Of a stretch of 64,000 nt of DNA, positions 1-8,232 are shown in pieces (the stretch's first letter is position 1; the number at the start of each line of letters is the position of its first letter). This stretch comes from Cyanobium sp. CH-040. Its GTDB lineage: Bacteria > Cyanobacteriota > Cyanobacteriia > PCC-6307 > Cyanobiaceae. The notes under the pieces were generated by a model, which had not been told where the DNA came from, searched no databases, and was given only the letters and a program-made list of their open reading frames with translations. Location of the stretch: the NCBI RefSeq assembly GCF_024346135.1, contig NZ_JAGQCJ010000010.1:1-64000 (forward strand), read 5' to 3'. The translations under genes and the position numbers were made by a program.

Positions 1-536
1 GGCCGGTTGCCGGCCTGGCAGCCGGCCGCCATGGCCTCTGCGAAGGCCAGGTCGGCCGGCTCGTGCACCACCACCTTGAGTTCGTGGCAGGCGGCCAGGA
101 GCTCGGGCCGTGGCGGGCGGTGGCGCTTGGGCGAGAGGGTGATCCAGTCGAAGCGGCCGCTGAGCGGGTCGACGCCGCTGGTCTCCAGGTGCAGCGGCAG
201 CCCGGCGGGCTCGAGGGCCGCGCAGAGGGCATCGAGCTGGTGGTGCAGCGGCTCGCCGCCGGTGACCACCACGAAGGCGGCGCCGGCGGCGGCGGCGGCG
301 CGGGCCGCGGCGGCGAGCTCACCCAGCCGGCGCTCGGGGTGGGCATCCCGGGGCCAGGAGTGCTTGGTGTCGCACCAGGGGCAGCCCACCGTGCAGCCCG
401 CCAGGCGTACGAAGAAGGCGCTGCGGCCGGCGTGCACTCCCTCCCCCTGCAGCGAGTGGAAGGTTTCCACCACGGGGATGACCGAGGGCAGGATGGGGGG
501 CATGGCGAGGGGCATGGCGGCGGTGGCTGCCGGCAT
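1..536 (-). CDS. queE: 7-carboxy-7-deazaguanine synthase QueE, 3' end outside window
   Basis: Radical SAM enzyme that converts 6-carboxytetrahydropterin to 7-carboxy-7-deazaguanine in queuosine precursor synthesis. Reading the minus strand from the ATG at 536 gives VETFHSLQGEGVHAGR, then the cluster-binding motif CTVGCPWCDT (CX3CX2C; Cys for 4Fe-4S) and the SAM-binding stretch VVTGGEPLHHQ. The frame is open through base 1, so the C-terminus is missing. In-frame ATGs at 515 and 503 are possible alternative starts; the conserved part begins only after them. It is divergent from the secretion operon that begins at 656. Cytoplasmic. Family assignment is firm, exact start is not. Confidence 0.9.
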   Translation of the reverse strand, partial: MPAATAAMPLAMPPILPSVIPVVETFHSLQGEGVHAGRSAFFVRLAGCTVGCPWCDTKHSWPRDAHPERRLGELAAAARAAAAAGAAFVVVTGGEPLHHQLDALCAALEPAGLPLHLETSGVDPLSGRFDWITLSPKRHRPPRPELLAACHELKVVVHEPADLAFAEAMAAGCQAGNR

Positions 537-655
537 GGGGGATCGGTCGCGACCAGGCCTGGTGCCGCAACCCTAGGCAGCAGGGTGTTGCGGTCGTCTG
601 CGCGGCAGCCTGCGCCGCTGGGAAGCAGGCAGGATGGGTCCACCGATGGTGGTTG

Positions 656-1369
656 ATGCAGACCCCGGATCTGGCCCGACTGGCCCGCTACGGCCTGTTG
701 CGCAGCTACGTGCGCCAGGCCCTGCTGGAGGAGTTGCTGGCGGATGTGCCCCTCGACGCCCAGGAGCTGGAGGCGGCGCGCGGCCAGTTCATGGCGGAGC
801 GGCGGCTCGCCGATGAGGCCGCCCTGCAGGCCTATGCCCGCGACCAGTGCCTGGGACCGGCGGATCTCGACTACCGGATCACCTATCCGGTGCGGATCTG
901 GAAGCACTGCCAGCAGCACTTCGCCCCCAAGGCCGAGTCGCGCTTCCTGGCCCGCAAGCAGAGCCTCGACAAGGTGGTGTACAGCCTGCTGCGCACCCGC
1001 GACGGCGGGCTGGCGCGGGAGCTGTTCCTGCAGGTGAGCGAGGGCGAGGCGGAGTTCGCCGAGCTGGCGGCCCGCTATGCGGAAGGTCCGGAGCGTGCCA
1101 CCCGCGGCATCGTGGGCCCGGTGCCGCTGAACCAGGGTCATCCCGACCTGGTGGCCCGCCTGCGGGCGGTGGAGCCGGGGATGGTCCTGGAGCCGTTCCG
1201 GATCGAGAGCTGGTGGCTGCTGGTGCGCCTCGAGAGCCTGGTGCCCGCCAGCTTCGGGCCGGAGGAGGCCGACGCCATGACCCAGGAGCTGTTCAACGAG
1301 TGGCTCGACGCCGAGGTGGACCGCCGCCTGCAGGCCCTGGCTGCCGCCCCCGAGCCGGTTGAGGCCTGA
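656..1369 (+). CDS. PpiC/SurA-type peptidylprolyl isomerase, secretion-associated
   Basis: A 237-residue protein with an N-terminal helical half (about 1-100) and a C-terminal rotamase-like region (about 105-205; QSLDKVVYSLLR, ELAARYAEGPERATRGI, PVPLNQGHPDLV). Such parvulin-like proteins fold clients or help present them for export. No signal peptide is visible, so it would act in the cytoplasm. It lies 24 bp upstream of the exporter ABC gene in the same direction, which argues for one operon and a role in handling the secreted substrate. A TTG at 653 directly precedes the ATG chosen here. Isomerase activity is inferred from the fold; several parvulin-like secretion partners are chaperones only. 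Confidence 0.75.
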   Translation: MQTPDLARLARYGLLRSYVRQALLEELLADVPLDAQELEAARGQFMAERRLADEAALQAYARDQCLGPADLDYRITYPVRIWKHCQQHFAPKAESRFLARKQSLDKVVYSLLRTRDGGLARELFLQVSEGEAEFAELAARYAEGPERATRGIVGPVPLNQGHPDLVARLRAVEPGMVLEPFRIESWWLLVRLESLVPASFGPEEADAMTQELFNEWLDAEVDRRLQALAAAPEPVEA

Positions 1370-1393
1370 GCGGCCCGCGCACCCCACCCCACC

Positions 1394-4333
1394 ATGCCCG
1401 CCACCGATCCCGCTGCCGCCGCCCCCCTTTCCGGTCTCGATGGGCTCGATGAGGCCCTGCGCCGGCGTCTGCTGGCCAGCGGCGAGCGCCGCCGCTACGA
1501 GCTCGGCCAGTCGCTCTGCCATGCCGATCTGATTCCCTCTGAGATCCTGCTGCTGCTCAGCGGTCAGGCCCGGCTGCTGGTGCGCGATGCCGGTGCCCTG
1601 CGCACCGCCGAGAAGCTCGGCCCCGGGGCATGGGTGGGGCTGGCGTCGCTGCTGCGGGCCGCCCCCTGCGAGGAGGTGACGGCGGCCGGCGAGGTGGAGG
1701 TGCTGGCGATCGCCGATGCCCGGCTGCTGGCGCTGCTCAAGGAGGAGCCCGCGTTCGCCGCGTGGTGCGCCGGCCGGCTGTTCAGCGCCGAGCTGCTGGC
1801 CCTGCTGGCGGAGCTGCTGCAGCGCCGGGCCCAGGCCGATGCGTCGCTGCTGGGCCTGTGGCGCGAGCTGGCACCCCAGGCCCGGCTGGTGCCGCCCACC
1901 CGTGCGGGCCTGGAGAGCCTCACGGCCGAGGAGCTGCTGCTGGCTGCCAGCCACAACCTGCCGGCCCACGCCATCGGCAGCGAGCTCGATCCGGCCGAGG
2001 GGGTGCCGAAGGCCCGGCCGCCGCTGCCGCCGCGGCTGATCGCCCTGCCCGCCGCGCCGCTGCGGGCGGTGCTGGCGCCGCCGCAGCCGCTGCAGCCGGG
2101 GGAGGCGGGCACCGCCGCGGCATCCCAGCTGGTGCCCGCCGCCGCCGCGCCGCTGGCCAGCGGCCTCGATCTGGGCCAGCGCGACCGGCCCGAGCTGGCG
2201 CTGGTGCGCGGCAGCGGGCCGCTGGAGGAAACCCTCGCCTGCTTCCAGATGCTGGCGGCCCAGCTGAAGCTGCCCTTCCGCCGCGACGCGATCGAGAAGA
2301 TCCTGCGCGATGTGCTCGGCCGCGGCCAGACACCCGACCTGCAGCTGTGCGGCAACATCGCCGCGATGATGGGTCTGCACGTGAGCGGCGTGCGGGTGCC
2401 GCCCCAGCTGGGCACGCGGCTGCAGGTGCCGGCCCTGGTGAACTGGAAGGGGGGCTTCGCGCTGGTGCGGGCCGCCGACGCCCGTGGCCTGGTGCTGGCC
2501 TCCCCCCGCGAGGGCTGGGTGGAGCTGCCCCCGGCCGGGATCGAGGCCGCCTTCCCCGACGGCATCGACGTGCTGCTGCTGGAGCGCAGCAACACCACGC
2601 CGGAGCAGCGCTTCGGCTTCGAGTGGTTCTGGCCGGCCCTGCAGCGCTACCGCGGCATCCTTCTGCAGGTGCTGCTGGCCTCGTTCGTGGTGCAGCTGTT
2701 CAGCCTGGCCAACCCCCTGCTGATCCAGGTGGTGATCGACAAGGTGATCAGCCAGCGCAGCCTCGACACCCTGCAGGTGCTGGGCATCGCCCTGGTGGTG
2801 GTGACGCTGATGGAGGGGGTGATCGGCGCCCTGCGCACCTTCCTGTTCACCGAAACCACCAACCGCATCGACCTGCGCCTGGGCTCGGAGGTGATCGACC
2901 ACCTGCTGCGCCTGCCGCTGAGCTACTTCGACCGGCGGCCGGTGGGGGAGCTGGGCACGCGGGTGGCGGAGCTGGAGAAGATCCGCGAATTCCTCACCGG
3001 CCAGGCGCTCACCACCCTGCTGGATACGGCCTTCTCGGTGATCTACATCGCGGTGATGCTGATCTACAGCTGGCTGCTCACGATCATCGCCCTGTGCGTG
3101 CTGCCGATCCAGGTGGGGCTCACGGTGCTGGGGGCGCCCCTGTTCCGGCGGCAGTACCGGGCCGCGGCCCAGGAGAACGCCCGCACCCAGAGCCATCTGG
3201 TGGAGGTGCTCACCGGCATCCAGACGGTGAAGGCCCAGAACGTGGAGATGATCAGCCGCTGGAAGTGGCAGGACCTCTACACCCGCTACATCGCCCGCAG
3301 CTTCGAGAAGACGATCACCGGCACGGCGCTGGTGGAGACGTCGCAGGTGCTGCAGAAGCTCTCCCAGCTGCTGGTGCTGTGGGTGGGGGCCTCGCTGGTG
3401 CTCAACGCCGAGATGACCCTGGGCCAGCTGATCGCCTTCCGGATCATCTCCGGCTACGTCACCCAGCCGCTGCTGCGGCTCTCCTCGATCTGGCAGAACA
3501 TCCAGGAGCTGAAGGTGTCGTTCGAGCGCCTGGCCGACGTGGTGGACACGCCGGAGGAGAGCAACGAGGCCGACCGCCAGAAGATCCCGCTGCCGCCGAT
3601 CGCCGGCGAGGTGGTGTTCCAGAACGTCAGCTTCGCCTTCCCGGGCTCCTCCACCCAGGTGCTGCAGCACATCGACCTGCGCATCCCTGCGGGCACGTTC
3701 GTGGGGGTGGTGGGCCAGAGCGGCAGCGGCAAGAGCACGCTGATGAAGCTGCTCTCCCGGCTCTACGCCCCGGGGGAGGGGCGGATCCTGATCGACGGCT
3801 GCGACATCGACAAGGTGGAGCTGTATTCGCTGCGCCGCCAGATCGGCATCGTGCCCCAGGAGCCGCTGCTGTTCACCGGCAGCGTGGCCGAGAACATCGC
3901 CCTCACCGATCCGGACGCCGGCAGCGAGGCGATCATCGAGGCGGCGCGCCTGGCCTGCGCCCACGAGTTCATCATGGAGCTGCCGGGCGGTTACAGCGCC
4001 CCGGTGGGCGAGCGCGGCTCCGGGCTGTCGGGCGGTCAGCGCCAGCGCCTGGCCCTGGCCCGCACCCTGCTCAGCCGGCCCCGGCTGCTGGTGCTGGACG
4101 AAGCCACCAGCGCCCTCGACTACGACACCGAGCGGCGGGTGTGCGACAACCTGCTCGACAACCTGCAGCACTGCACGGTGTTCTTCATCACCCACCGGCT
4201 GTCCACGATCCGCCGGGCCGACCTGATCGTGATGCTGCACGAGGGTGCCATCGCCGAGGTGGGCCGCCACGATGAGCTGATGGAGCGCCGCGGCCGCTAC
4301 TACGCCCTCTACCGCCAGCAGGAGACCGGCTGA
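1394..4333 (+). CDS. Type I secretion ABC exporter with N-terminal cyclic-nucleotide-binding-like domain and C39-like domain
   Basis: A 979-residue fused permease/ATPase of the HlyB type. Order: cNMP-binding-like domain (about 15-150), Ala-rich linker (150-280), C39-peptidase-like domain without the usual DCG-type catalytic motif (about 280-400, ending FRRDAIEKILRD...LVNWKGGFALV), six-helix membrane domain (about 415-700), and ATPase. In the ATPase, Walker A is GQSGSGKST near 773, the signature LSGGQRQRLALAR near 877, and Walker B LLVLDEATSALD near 897. The C39-like part probably docks substrate rather than cutting it. It would export RTX proteins across both membranes together with the adaptor whose ATG overlaps its stop (TGATG at 4331-4335). 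The cNMP domain may gate export; this is inferred. Confidence 0.9.
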   Translation: MPATDPAAAAPLSGLDGLDEALRRRLLASGERRRYELGQSLCHADLIPSEILLLLSGQARLLVRDAGALRTAEKLGPGAWVGLASLLRAAPCEEVTAAGEVEVLAIADARLLALLKEEPAFAAWCAGRLFSAELLALLAELLQRRAQADASLLGLWRELAPQARLVPPTRAGLESLTAEELLLAASHNLPAHAIGSELDPAEGVPKARPPLPPRLIALPAAPLRAVLAPPQPLQPGEAGTAAASQLVPAAAAPLASGLDLGQRDRPELALVRGSGPLEETLACFQMLAAQLKLPFRRDAIEKILRDVLGRGQTPDLQLCGNIAAMMGLHVSGVRVPPQLGTRLQVPALVNWKGGFALVRAADARGLVLASPREGWVELPPAGIEAAFPDGIDVLLLERSNTTPEQRFGFEWFWPALQRYRGILLQVLLASFVVQLFSLANPLLIQVVIDKVISQRSLDTLQVLGIALVVVTLMEGVIGALRTFLFTETTNRIDLRLGSEVIDHLLRLPLSYFDRRPVGELGTRVAELEKIREFLTGQALTTLLDTAFSVIYIAVMLIYSWLLTIIALCVLPIQVGLTVLGAPLFRRQYRAAAQENARTQSHLVEVLTGIQTVKAQNVEMISRWKWQDLYTRYIARSFEKTITGTALVETSQVLQKLSQLLVLWVGASLVLNAEMTLGQLIAFRIISGYVTQPLLRLSSIWQNIQELKVSFERLADVVDTPEESNEADRQKIPLPPIAGEVVFQNVSFAFPGSSTQVLQHIDLRIPAGTFVGVVGQSGSGKSTLMKLLSRLYAPGEGRILIDGCDIDKVELYSLRRQIGIVPQEPLLFTGSVAENIALTDPDAGSEAIIEAARLACAHEFIMELPGGYSAPVGERGSGLSGGQRQRLALARTLLSRPRLLVLDEATSALDYDTERRVCDNLLDNLQHCTVFFITHRLSTIRRADLIVMLHEGAIAEVGRHDELMERRGRYYALYRQQETG

Positions 4334-5496
4334 TGACTCTGATGCGCAGGCCCGGAGGGCTGGTGAAGGCCGGCCAGAACGCTCTCGAGCGGCGGGTGCA
4401 GGGCAGCCACGAAACCCTGGCGCTGCAGCAGTCGCGGCTGCTGGCGCGCACGATCACCTGGGCTCTGCTCGGCACCACCGGCGCAGCCCTGGCCTGGCTG
4501 GCCCTGGCGCGCACCGACGAGGTGGTGGTGGCGCCGGGGAAGCTGCAGCCGGTGGGCGAGGTGCGCACCGTGCAGATGCCGGTGGGCGGGGTGCTCGACC
4601 AGATGCTGGTGAAGGAGGGCGAGCGGGTGAGCGCGGGTCAGGTGCTGCTGCGGCTCGACAACGAGGCCTCGCTCGACCGGGAGCGGGCGCTGAAGGAGTC
4701 GATCGCGGCGCGCCAGGAGCAGCTGCGGCTCAAGCAGCTGGAGCTGGAGCGCTACCTGGGCCTGAACGACACCGAGCAGCAGGTGCTGCAGCGCAACATC
4801 GAGCTGGAGGGCGAGATCCTCGGACGTCTGGAGAGTCTGCAGACGGCCGGTGCGGCGGCCGAGCTGCAGGTGCTGCAGCAGCGCAACCGGGTGCGGGACG
4901 TGGAGGGCGAGCTGGAGAAGGTGCGGGTGGACCGCAACCGCCAGGAGGCGATCCTGGAGCAGGCGATCGCCCAGCTCAACGGCGAGCTCTCCGATCTGCG
5001 CGGCCGGCTCACCGAATCCTCGGTGACCGTGCGCTACCAGGACGTGCGCTCACCGGTGGACGGGGTGGTGTTCGACCTCAAGCCCACCGGGCAGGGTTTC
5101 GTGGCCCAGACCAGCGAGCCGGTGATGAAGATCGTGCCGTTCAAGGACCTGGAGGCCAAGGTGGAGATCAACAGCAGCGACATCGGCTTCGTGCAGGTGG
5201 GCAAGCCAGTGGAGCTCAGCATCGATTCCTTCCGCGCCAGCGACTTCGGCACCCTGGCGGGAACCCTGAGCAAGATCGGCTCCGACGCCCTGCCCCCCGA
5301 TGAGCGCAACCCCAACTACCGCTTCCCGGCCACGGTGGCGCTCAACTCGCAGCAGTTCAAGCTGAAGAGCGGCCAGGAGCTGCCCCTGCAGACCGGCATG
5401 TCGCTCACGGCCAACATCAAGCTGCGCAAGGTGAGCTACCTGCAGCTGCTGCTCGGCGGCTTCCAGGACAAGACCGATTCGCTGCGGCGGTTGTGA
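4333..5496 (+). CDS. HlyD-family periplasmic adaptor of type I secretion
   Basis: Membrane fusion protein of 387 residues that links the inner-membrane ABC exporter to an outer-membrane TolC-type channel. A single membrane helix lies at about 36-57 (ITWALLGTTGAALAWLALA), followed by a lipoyl-like hairpin half (VLDQMLVKEGERVSAGQVL), a long coiled coil (about 115-220) and the second lipoyl half plus beta barrel (DVRSPVDGVVFDLKPTGQG). The ATG overlaps the exporter stop by one base, so the two are translationally coupled. No TolC homologue is in the window. Length is typical of cyanobacterial HlyD proteins. Confidence 0.92.
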   Translation: MTLMRRPGGLVKAGQNALERRVQGSHETLALQQSRLLARTITWALLGTTGAALAWLALARTDEVVVAPGKLQPVGEVRTVQMPVGGVLDQMLVKEGERVSAGQVLLRLDNEASLDRERALKESIAARQEQLRLKQLELERYLGLNDTEQQVLQRNIELEGEILGRLESLQTAGAAAELQVLQQRNRVRDVEGELEKVRVDRNRQEAILEQAIAQLNGELSDLRGRLTESSVTVRYQDVRSPVDGVVFDLKPTGQGFVAQTSEPVMKIVPFKDLEAKVEINSSDIGFVQVGKPVELSIDSFRASDFGTLAGTLSKIGSDALPPDERNPNYRFPATVALNSQQFKLKSGQELPLQTGMSLTANIKLRKVSYLQLLLGGFQDKTDSLRRL

Positions 5497-5877
5497 GCTT
5501 CCAGGAATCCCATGTCATTTTCCTGTTGTCCAATTCGAGTTTCATGGGACGGCCTTGGGCTCGATTTAGCCCGGCAACCGTGCGGGGCAGGGGTGAAAGA
5601 GGTGTTTTCTGGATGGTTCTGTGGTTGACCGTCATACTCACCAATGAGGGCTAAGATACTGCCGGTTTACCCCGGCGAGATGAGTTGACGCGTTCTGGTC
5701 CCGTCGTTTAAGACGCCCGGGCGCTTTTAGCCTGTAAACAGGTTCCCGTAGTGCCCATTCACGCTGTTCAGCTTCCGCAACGCGGGAGTCATCCAGGGAT
5801 TGTCCTGGATCTCTGCAAGAGCCGTCAGGGAGCGTCGCTCGTCATCATCACTTCTTTATTCTCATCGCAACACTGAA
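5497..5877. other. Intergenic leader upstream of the RTX gene
   Basis: 381 bases without a convincing gene separate the adaptor from the RTX gene. The stretch is visibly richer in A and T than the flanks. It contains a short inverted repeat CCCATG...CATGGG near 5508-5557 and the promoter candidate listed at 5685-5712. No T-rich terminator follows the adaptor stop, so read-through from the exporter operon is possible. Confidence 0.5.
5685..5712 (+). promoter_or_regulatory. Candidate sigma-70 promoter for the RTX gene
   Basis: TTGACG (5685-5690) and TTTAAG (5707-5712) are 16 bp apart and resemble -35 and -10 boxes (5/6 and 4/6 matches). It would leave a leader of about 160 bases before the preferred ATG at 5878. 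Pattern match only. Confidence 0.3.
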
Positions 5878-8115
5878 ATGACTCTGGAAGCTGGCACTTA
5901 CACCTGGGAGTTTGGAGATAGCAGCCAGGCGCTTTGGTTTGTTGTATCTTATGACACCGAGACCAACCAGTGGACTGTTGAAATGAAGCGGGGGTCCATG
6001 GACCTCAATGCCTTCTGGTGGTCGAATGATGACACCAACAAGGACGGTGATATCAATTTAATTTCCAAGGACAACAGTCTCAATATGAATGGGACTGGTG
6101 TTGTCTGGGACGGCTATGACAAGGTCTCGGATACTGGGCTCACTGGAACAGAGCATGATGGCAGCTCTTTGCTCACCACCAATCCAGATCGCTCACCCAA
6201 AATCTACACCTACGACCTCTCGAAGGACGGTGGGCAGGATTTTGAGGCTCTGCTTGCTAATGCTAATACCTCTACCGGCGAGGGTGCCACCCTTGGTATC
6301 CGCGCCACCAGTGTGAACGGCAGCAGCGGTATCAAGGCGGTGAATGGGGAGTTCACGTTTGTCTCTGCCAACACGCCTCCCACCGCCAGAGACGACACGG
6401 GCACCGCCGTGGAAGCCGGTGTGAACCCTGGATCCAATGCCACCGGTAATGTCCTGACCGACTCGCCTGCCGACAGCGATCCGGACGGTGATCCGCTGAC
6501 GGTGAGCGCGATCCGCACCGGCACCGAGGTCGGCACGGGCACTGCCGGCACAATTGGATCGCCATTGGAGGGTATGTATGGATCGCTCACCCTCAATGCC
6601 GATGGCACCTACACCTATGTGGTGGACAACGCCAACGAAACGGTGAATGCGCTCAATGGAACGGGAACGCAGAGCCTCGCCGAAACCTTCACCTACACCG
6701 TGTCCGACGGCAAGGGTGGTACTGATACGGCTGAATTGGTGATCACCATCAACGGCGCCAATGATGCACCGACTCTGGCTGCGATTGCTGATGGCTCCGT
6801 GGCCGACGCCTTCGACAGCCCAGCTCTTGGAATTGTGGCGAACCTCTCAGGCACCCTGAATGGTGACGATGTAGACAATGGGGCTGTCCTGGCCTACGGA
6901 ATCGATGGGGGGACAGCTACGGGTCCCGGTGATCCGGATGGTTTCGATGTCAAGAAGGCCGGAACCTATGGCACCCTGTATCTCAACAGCACAACTGGCG
7001 CCTACGAGTTTGTTCCAGATGCCGCAGCGGTAAACGCTCTTGCCGCTGGTGCCGAAGAAACTGATGTGTTCACCCTCAGTGTGACGGATGAGTTCGGAGC
7101 CCAGGCAACCGAGACGTTCACGGTGAATCTGACCGGTGCCAATGACAGTCCAGAGGCTGATCCCGAAAACTTCATTAGCACACAGAATACAACGGCAGTC
7201 TTCTCCGGTGATTTTCTGCTCAATGGTGACGTCGATGTCGACGGAGATCCAATCGAGATCTTCGTTCCGTCCGGCTCTACCGTGACTTGGACTCTCGTCA
7301 AGACCGACGATTCAGACTTTACGGGCACCGTTGTCTACAACAAAGACACCAACAGCTTCTCCTTCACTACGGGAGGAATTGGTACCTACACATTCGAGTA
7401 CACCATCACCGATGGTGAGCTCACAGCCACGGGCACAGCCACTATTGACGTTCGTCCGGCCACAGGCGCTGCCAATCCCATTTCATTTACTGGTGCAGAG
7501 TACGACGCTTCGTTTATTGACGCTAAAGGTGGCGGCGATACCATCAATGCCGGCAACTCCCCTAACGAACTATATGGCGGTACTGGTAATGATGTGATTG
7601 TCGGCGGTGCTGGCTTCGACCTGATCGTCGGCGGTGCCGGTGCCGACAACATGACTGGTGGACTTGGCGCTGACATCTTCCGAACCGGCGCTGTGGGAGA
7701 TAGCATCGCTCCCGTACTCACAGTAATGGAGATGGGTGATACTATTACTGTAAGCACGACTACAAATCCTCTCGCCGCCGGTAATACGCTTGATTTCCGA
7801 GGTGGCGTTGATATCATCACCGATTTCTCTTCCGTCGAGGGGGACAAGATTGACGTAGCCGCTGCTGGTGTCGCGCCCACATCTCTTATTGGTCTGAATC
7901 CCACCACGGCACTTGCCGCATCCACTACCTATGTGGTCTACGGAAGCTGGGACGACACAACCCAGAAGTTCACCTTAGCGACTGAATGGGATAGCACTAC
8001 CAACAACGATGCCCTGATCGCTGTCGGCAATGGATCGCTGAGCGCAACCACAACCACGGCCTACACGCTGCTGAAGGATGTTGAGGGGCCACTTGTGGGA
8101 ACGGATTTCATCTGA
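5878..8115 (+). CDS. RTX/VCBS-repeat secreted protein, probable type I secretion substrate
   Basis: About 745 residues. An N-terminal beta-rich domain of unknown function (about 1-160, beginning MTLEAGTYTWEF) is followed by three Ig/cadherin-like VCBS-type units (about 162-297 with TARDDTGTAVEAG and FTYTVSDGKGG, 298-430, 430-545). A short run of calcium-binding nonapeptides (about 555-600: LYGGTGNDVIVGGAG, GGAGADNMTGGLGAD) and a C-terminal domain ending LVGTDFI follow, as expected for an uncleaved type I signal. No Sec signal is seen. The frame extends upstream to a TTG at 5800, but the ATG at 5878 starts the natural domain. Base composition is less GC-rich than the exporter genes beside it, suggesting separate acquisition. 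Likely exported by the adjacent ABC/HlyD pair; surface role unknown. Confidence 0.85.
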   Translation: MTLEAGTYTWEFGDSSQALWFVVSYDTETNQWTVEMKRGSMDLNAFWWSNDDTNKDGDINLISKDNSLNMNGTGVVWDGYDKVSDTGLTGTEHDGSSLLTTNPDRSPKIYTYDLSKDGGQDFEALLANANTSTGEGATLGIRATSVNGSSGIKAVNGEFTFVSANTPPTARDDTGTAVEAGVNPGSNATGNVLTDSPADSDPDGDPLTVSAIRTGTEVGTGTAGTIGSPLEGMYGSLTLNADGTYTYVVDNANETVNALNGTGTQSLAETFTYTVSDGKGGTDTAELVITINGANDAPTLAAIADGSVADAFDSPALGIVANLSGTLNGDDVDNGAVLAYGIDGGTATGPGDPDGFDVKKAGTYGTLYLNSTTGAYEFVPDAAAVNALAAGAEETDVFTLSVTDEFGAQATETFTVNLTGANDSPEADPENFISTQNTTAVFSGDFLLNGDVDVDGDPIEIFVPSGSTVTWTLVKTDDSDFTGTVVYNKDTNSFSFTTGGIGTYTFEYTITDGELTATGTATIDVRPATGAANPISFTGAEYDASFIDAKGGGDTINAGNSPNELYGGTGNDVIVGGAGFDLIVGGAGADNMTGGLGADIFRTGAVGDSIAPVLTVMEMGDTITVSTTTNPLAAGNTLDFRGGVDIITDFSSVEGDKIDVAAAGVAPTSLIGLNPTTALAASTTYVVYGSWDDTTQKFTLATEWDSTTNNDALIAVGNGSLSATTTTAYTLLKDVEGPLVGTDFI

Positions 8116-8160
8116 CCACCAGAACATCTTTTCGCTGCCAAGAAGTATTCTCAGCCCTCG

Positions 8161-8185
8161 GCCTCCGCTTTGGCGGAGGCTTTTT
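8161..8185 (+). terminator. Rho-independent terminator after the RTX gene
   Basis: Perfect 8-bp stem GCCTCCGC/GCGGAGGC with a TTTG loop, followed by TTTTT. It lies 46 bases after the RTX stop and separates that gene from the methyltransferase. Confidence 0.93.
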
Positions 8186-8232
8186 CGTGGCTTTCAGATC
8201 ATTGCCCTCTCCAGCCGCCAACCGCTGAATCC

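Noticed and set aside
1630-4275. 881-codon plus frame inside the exporter gene
   Set aside because: Offset frame of the exporter with Ala/Gly/Arg/Pro bias and no motif.
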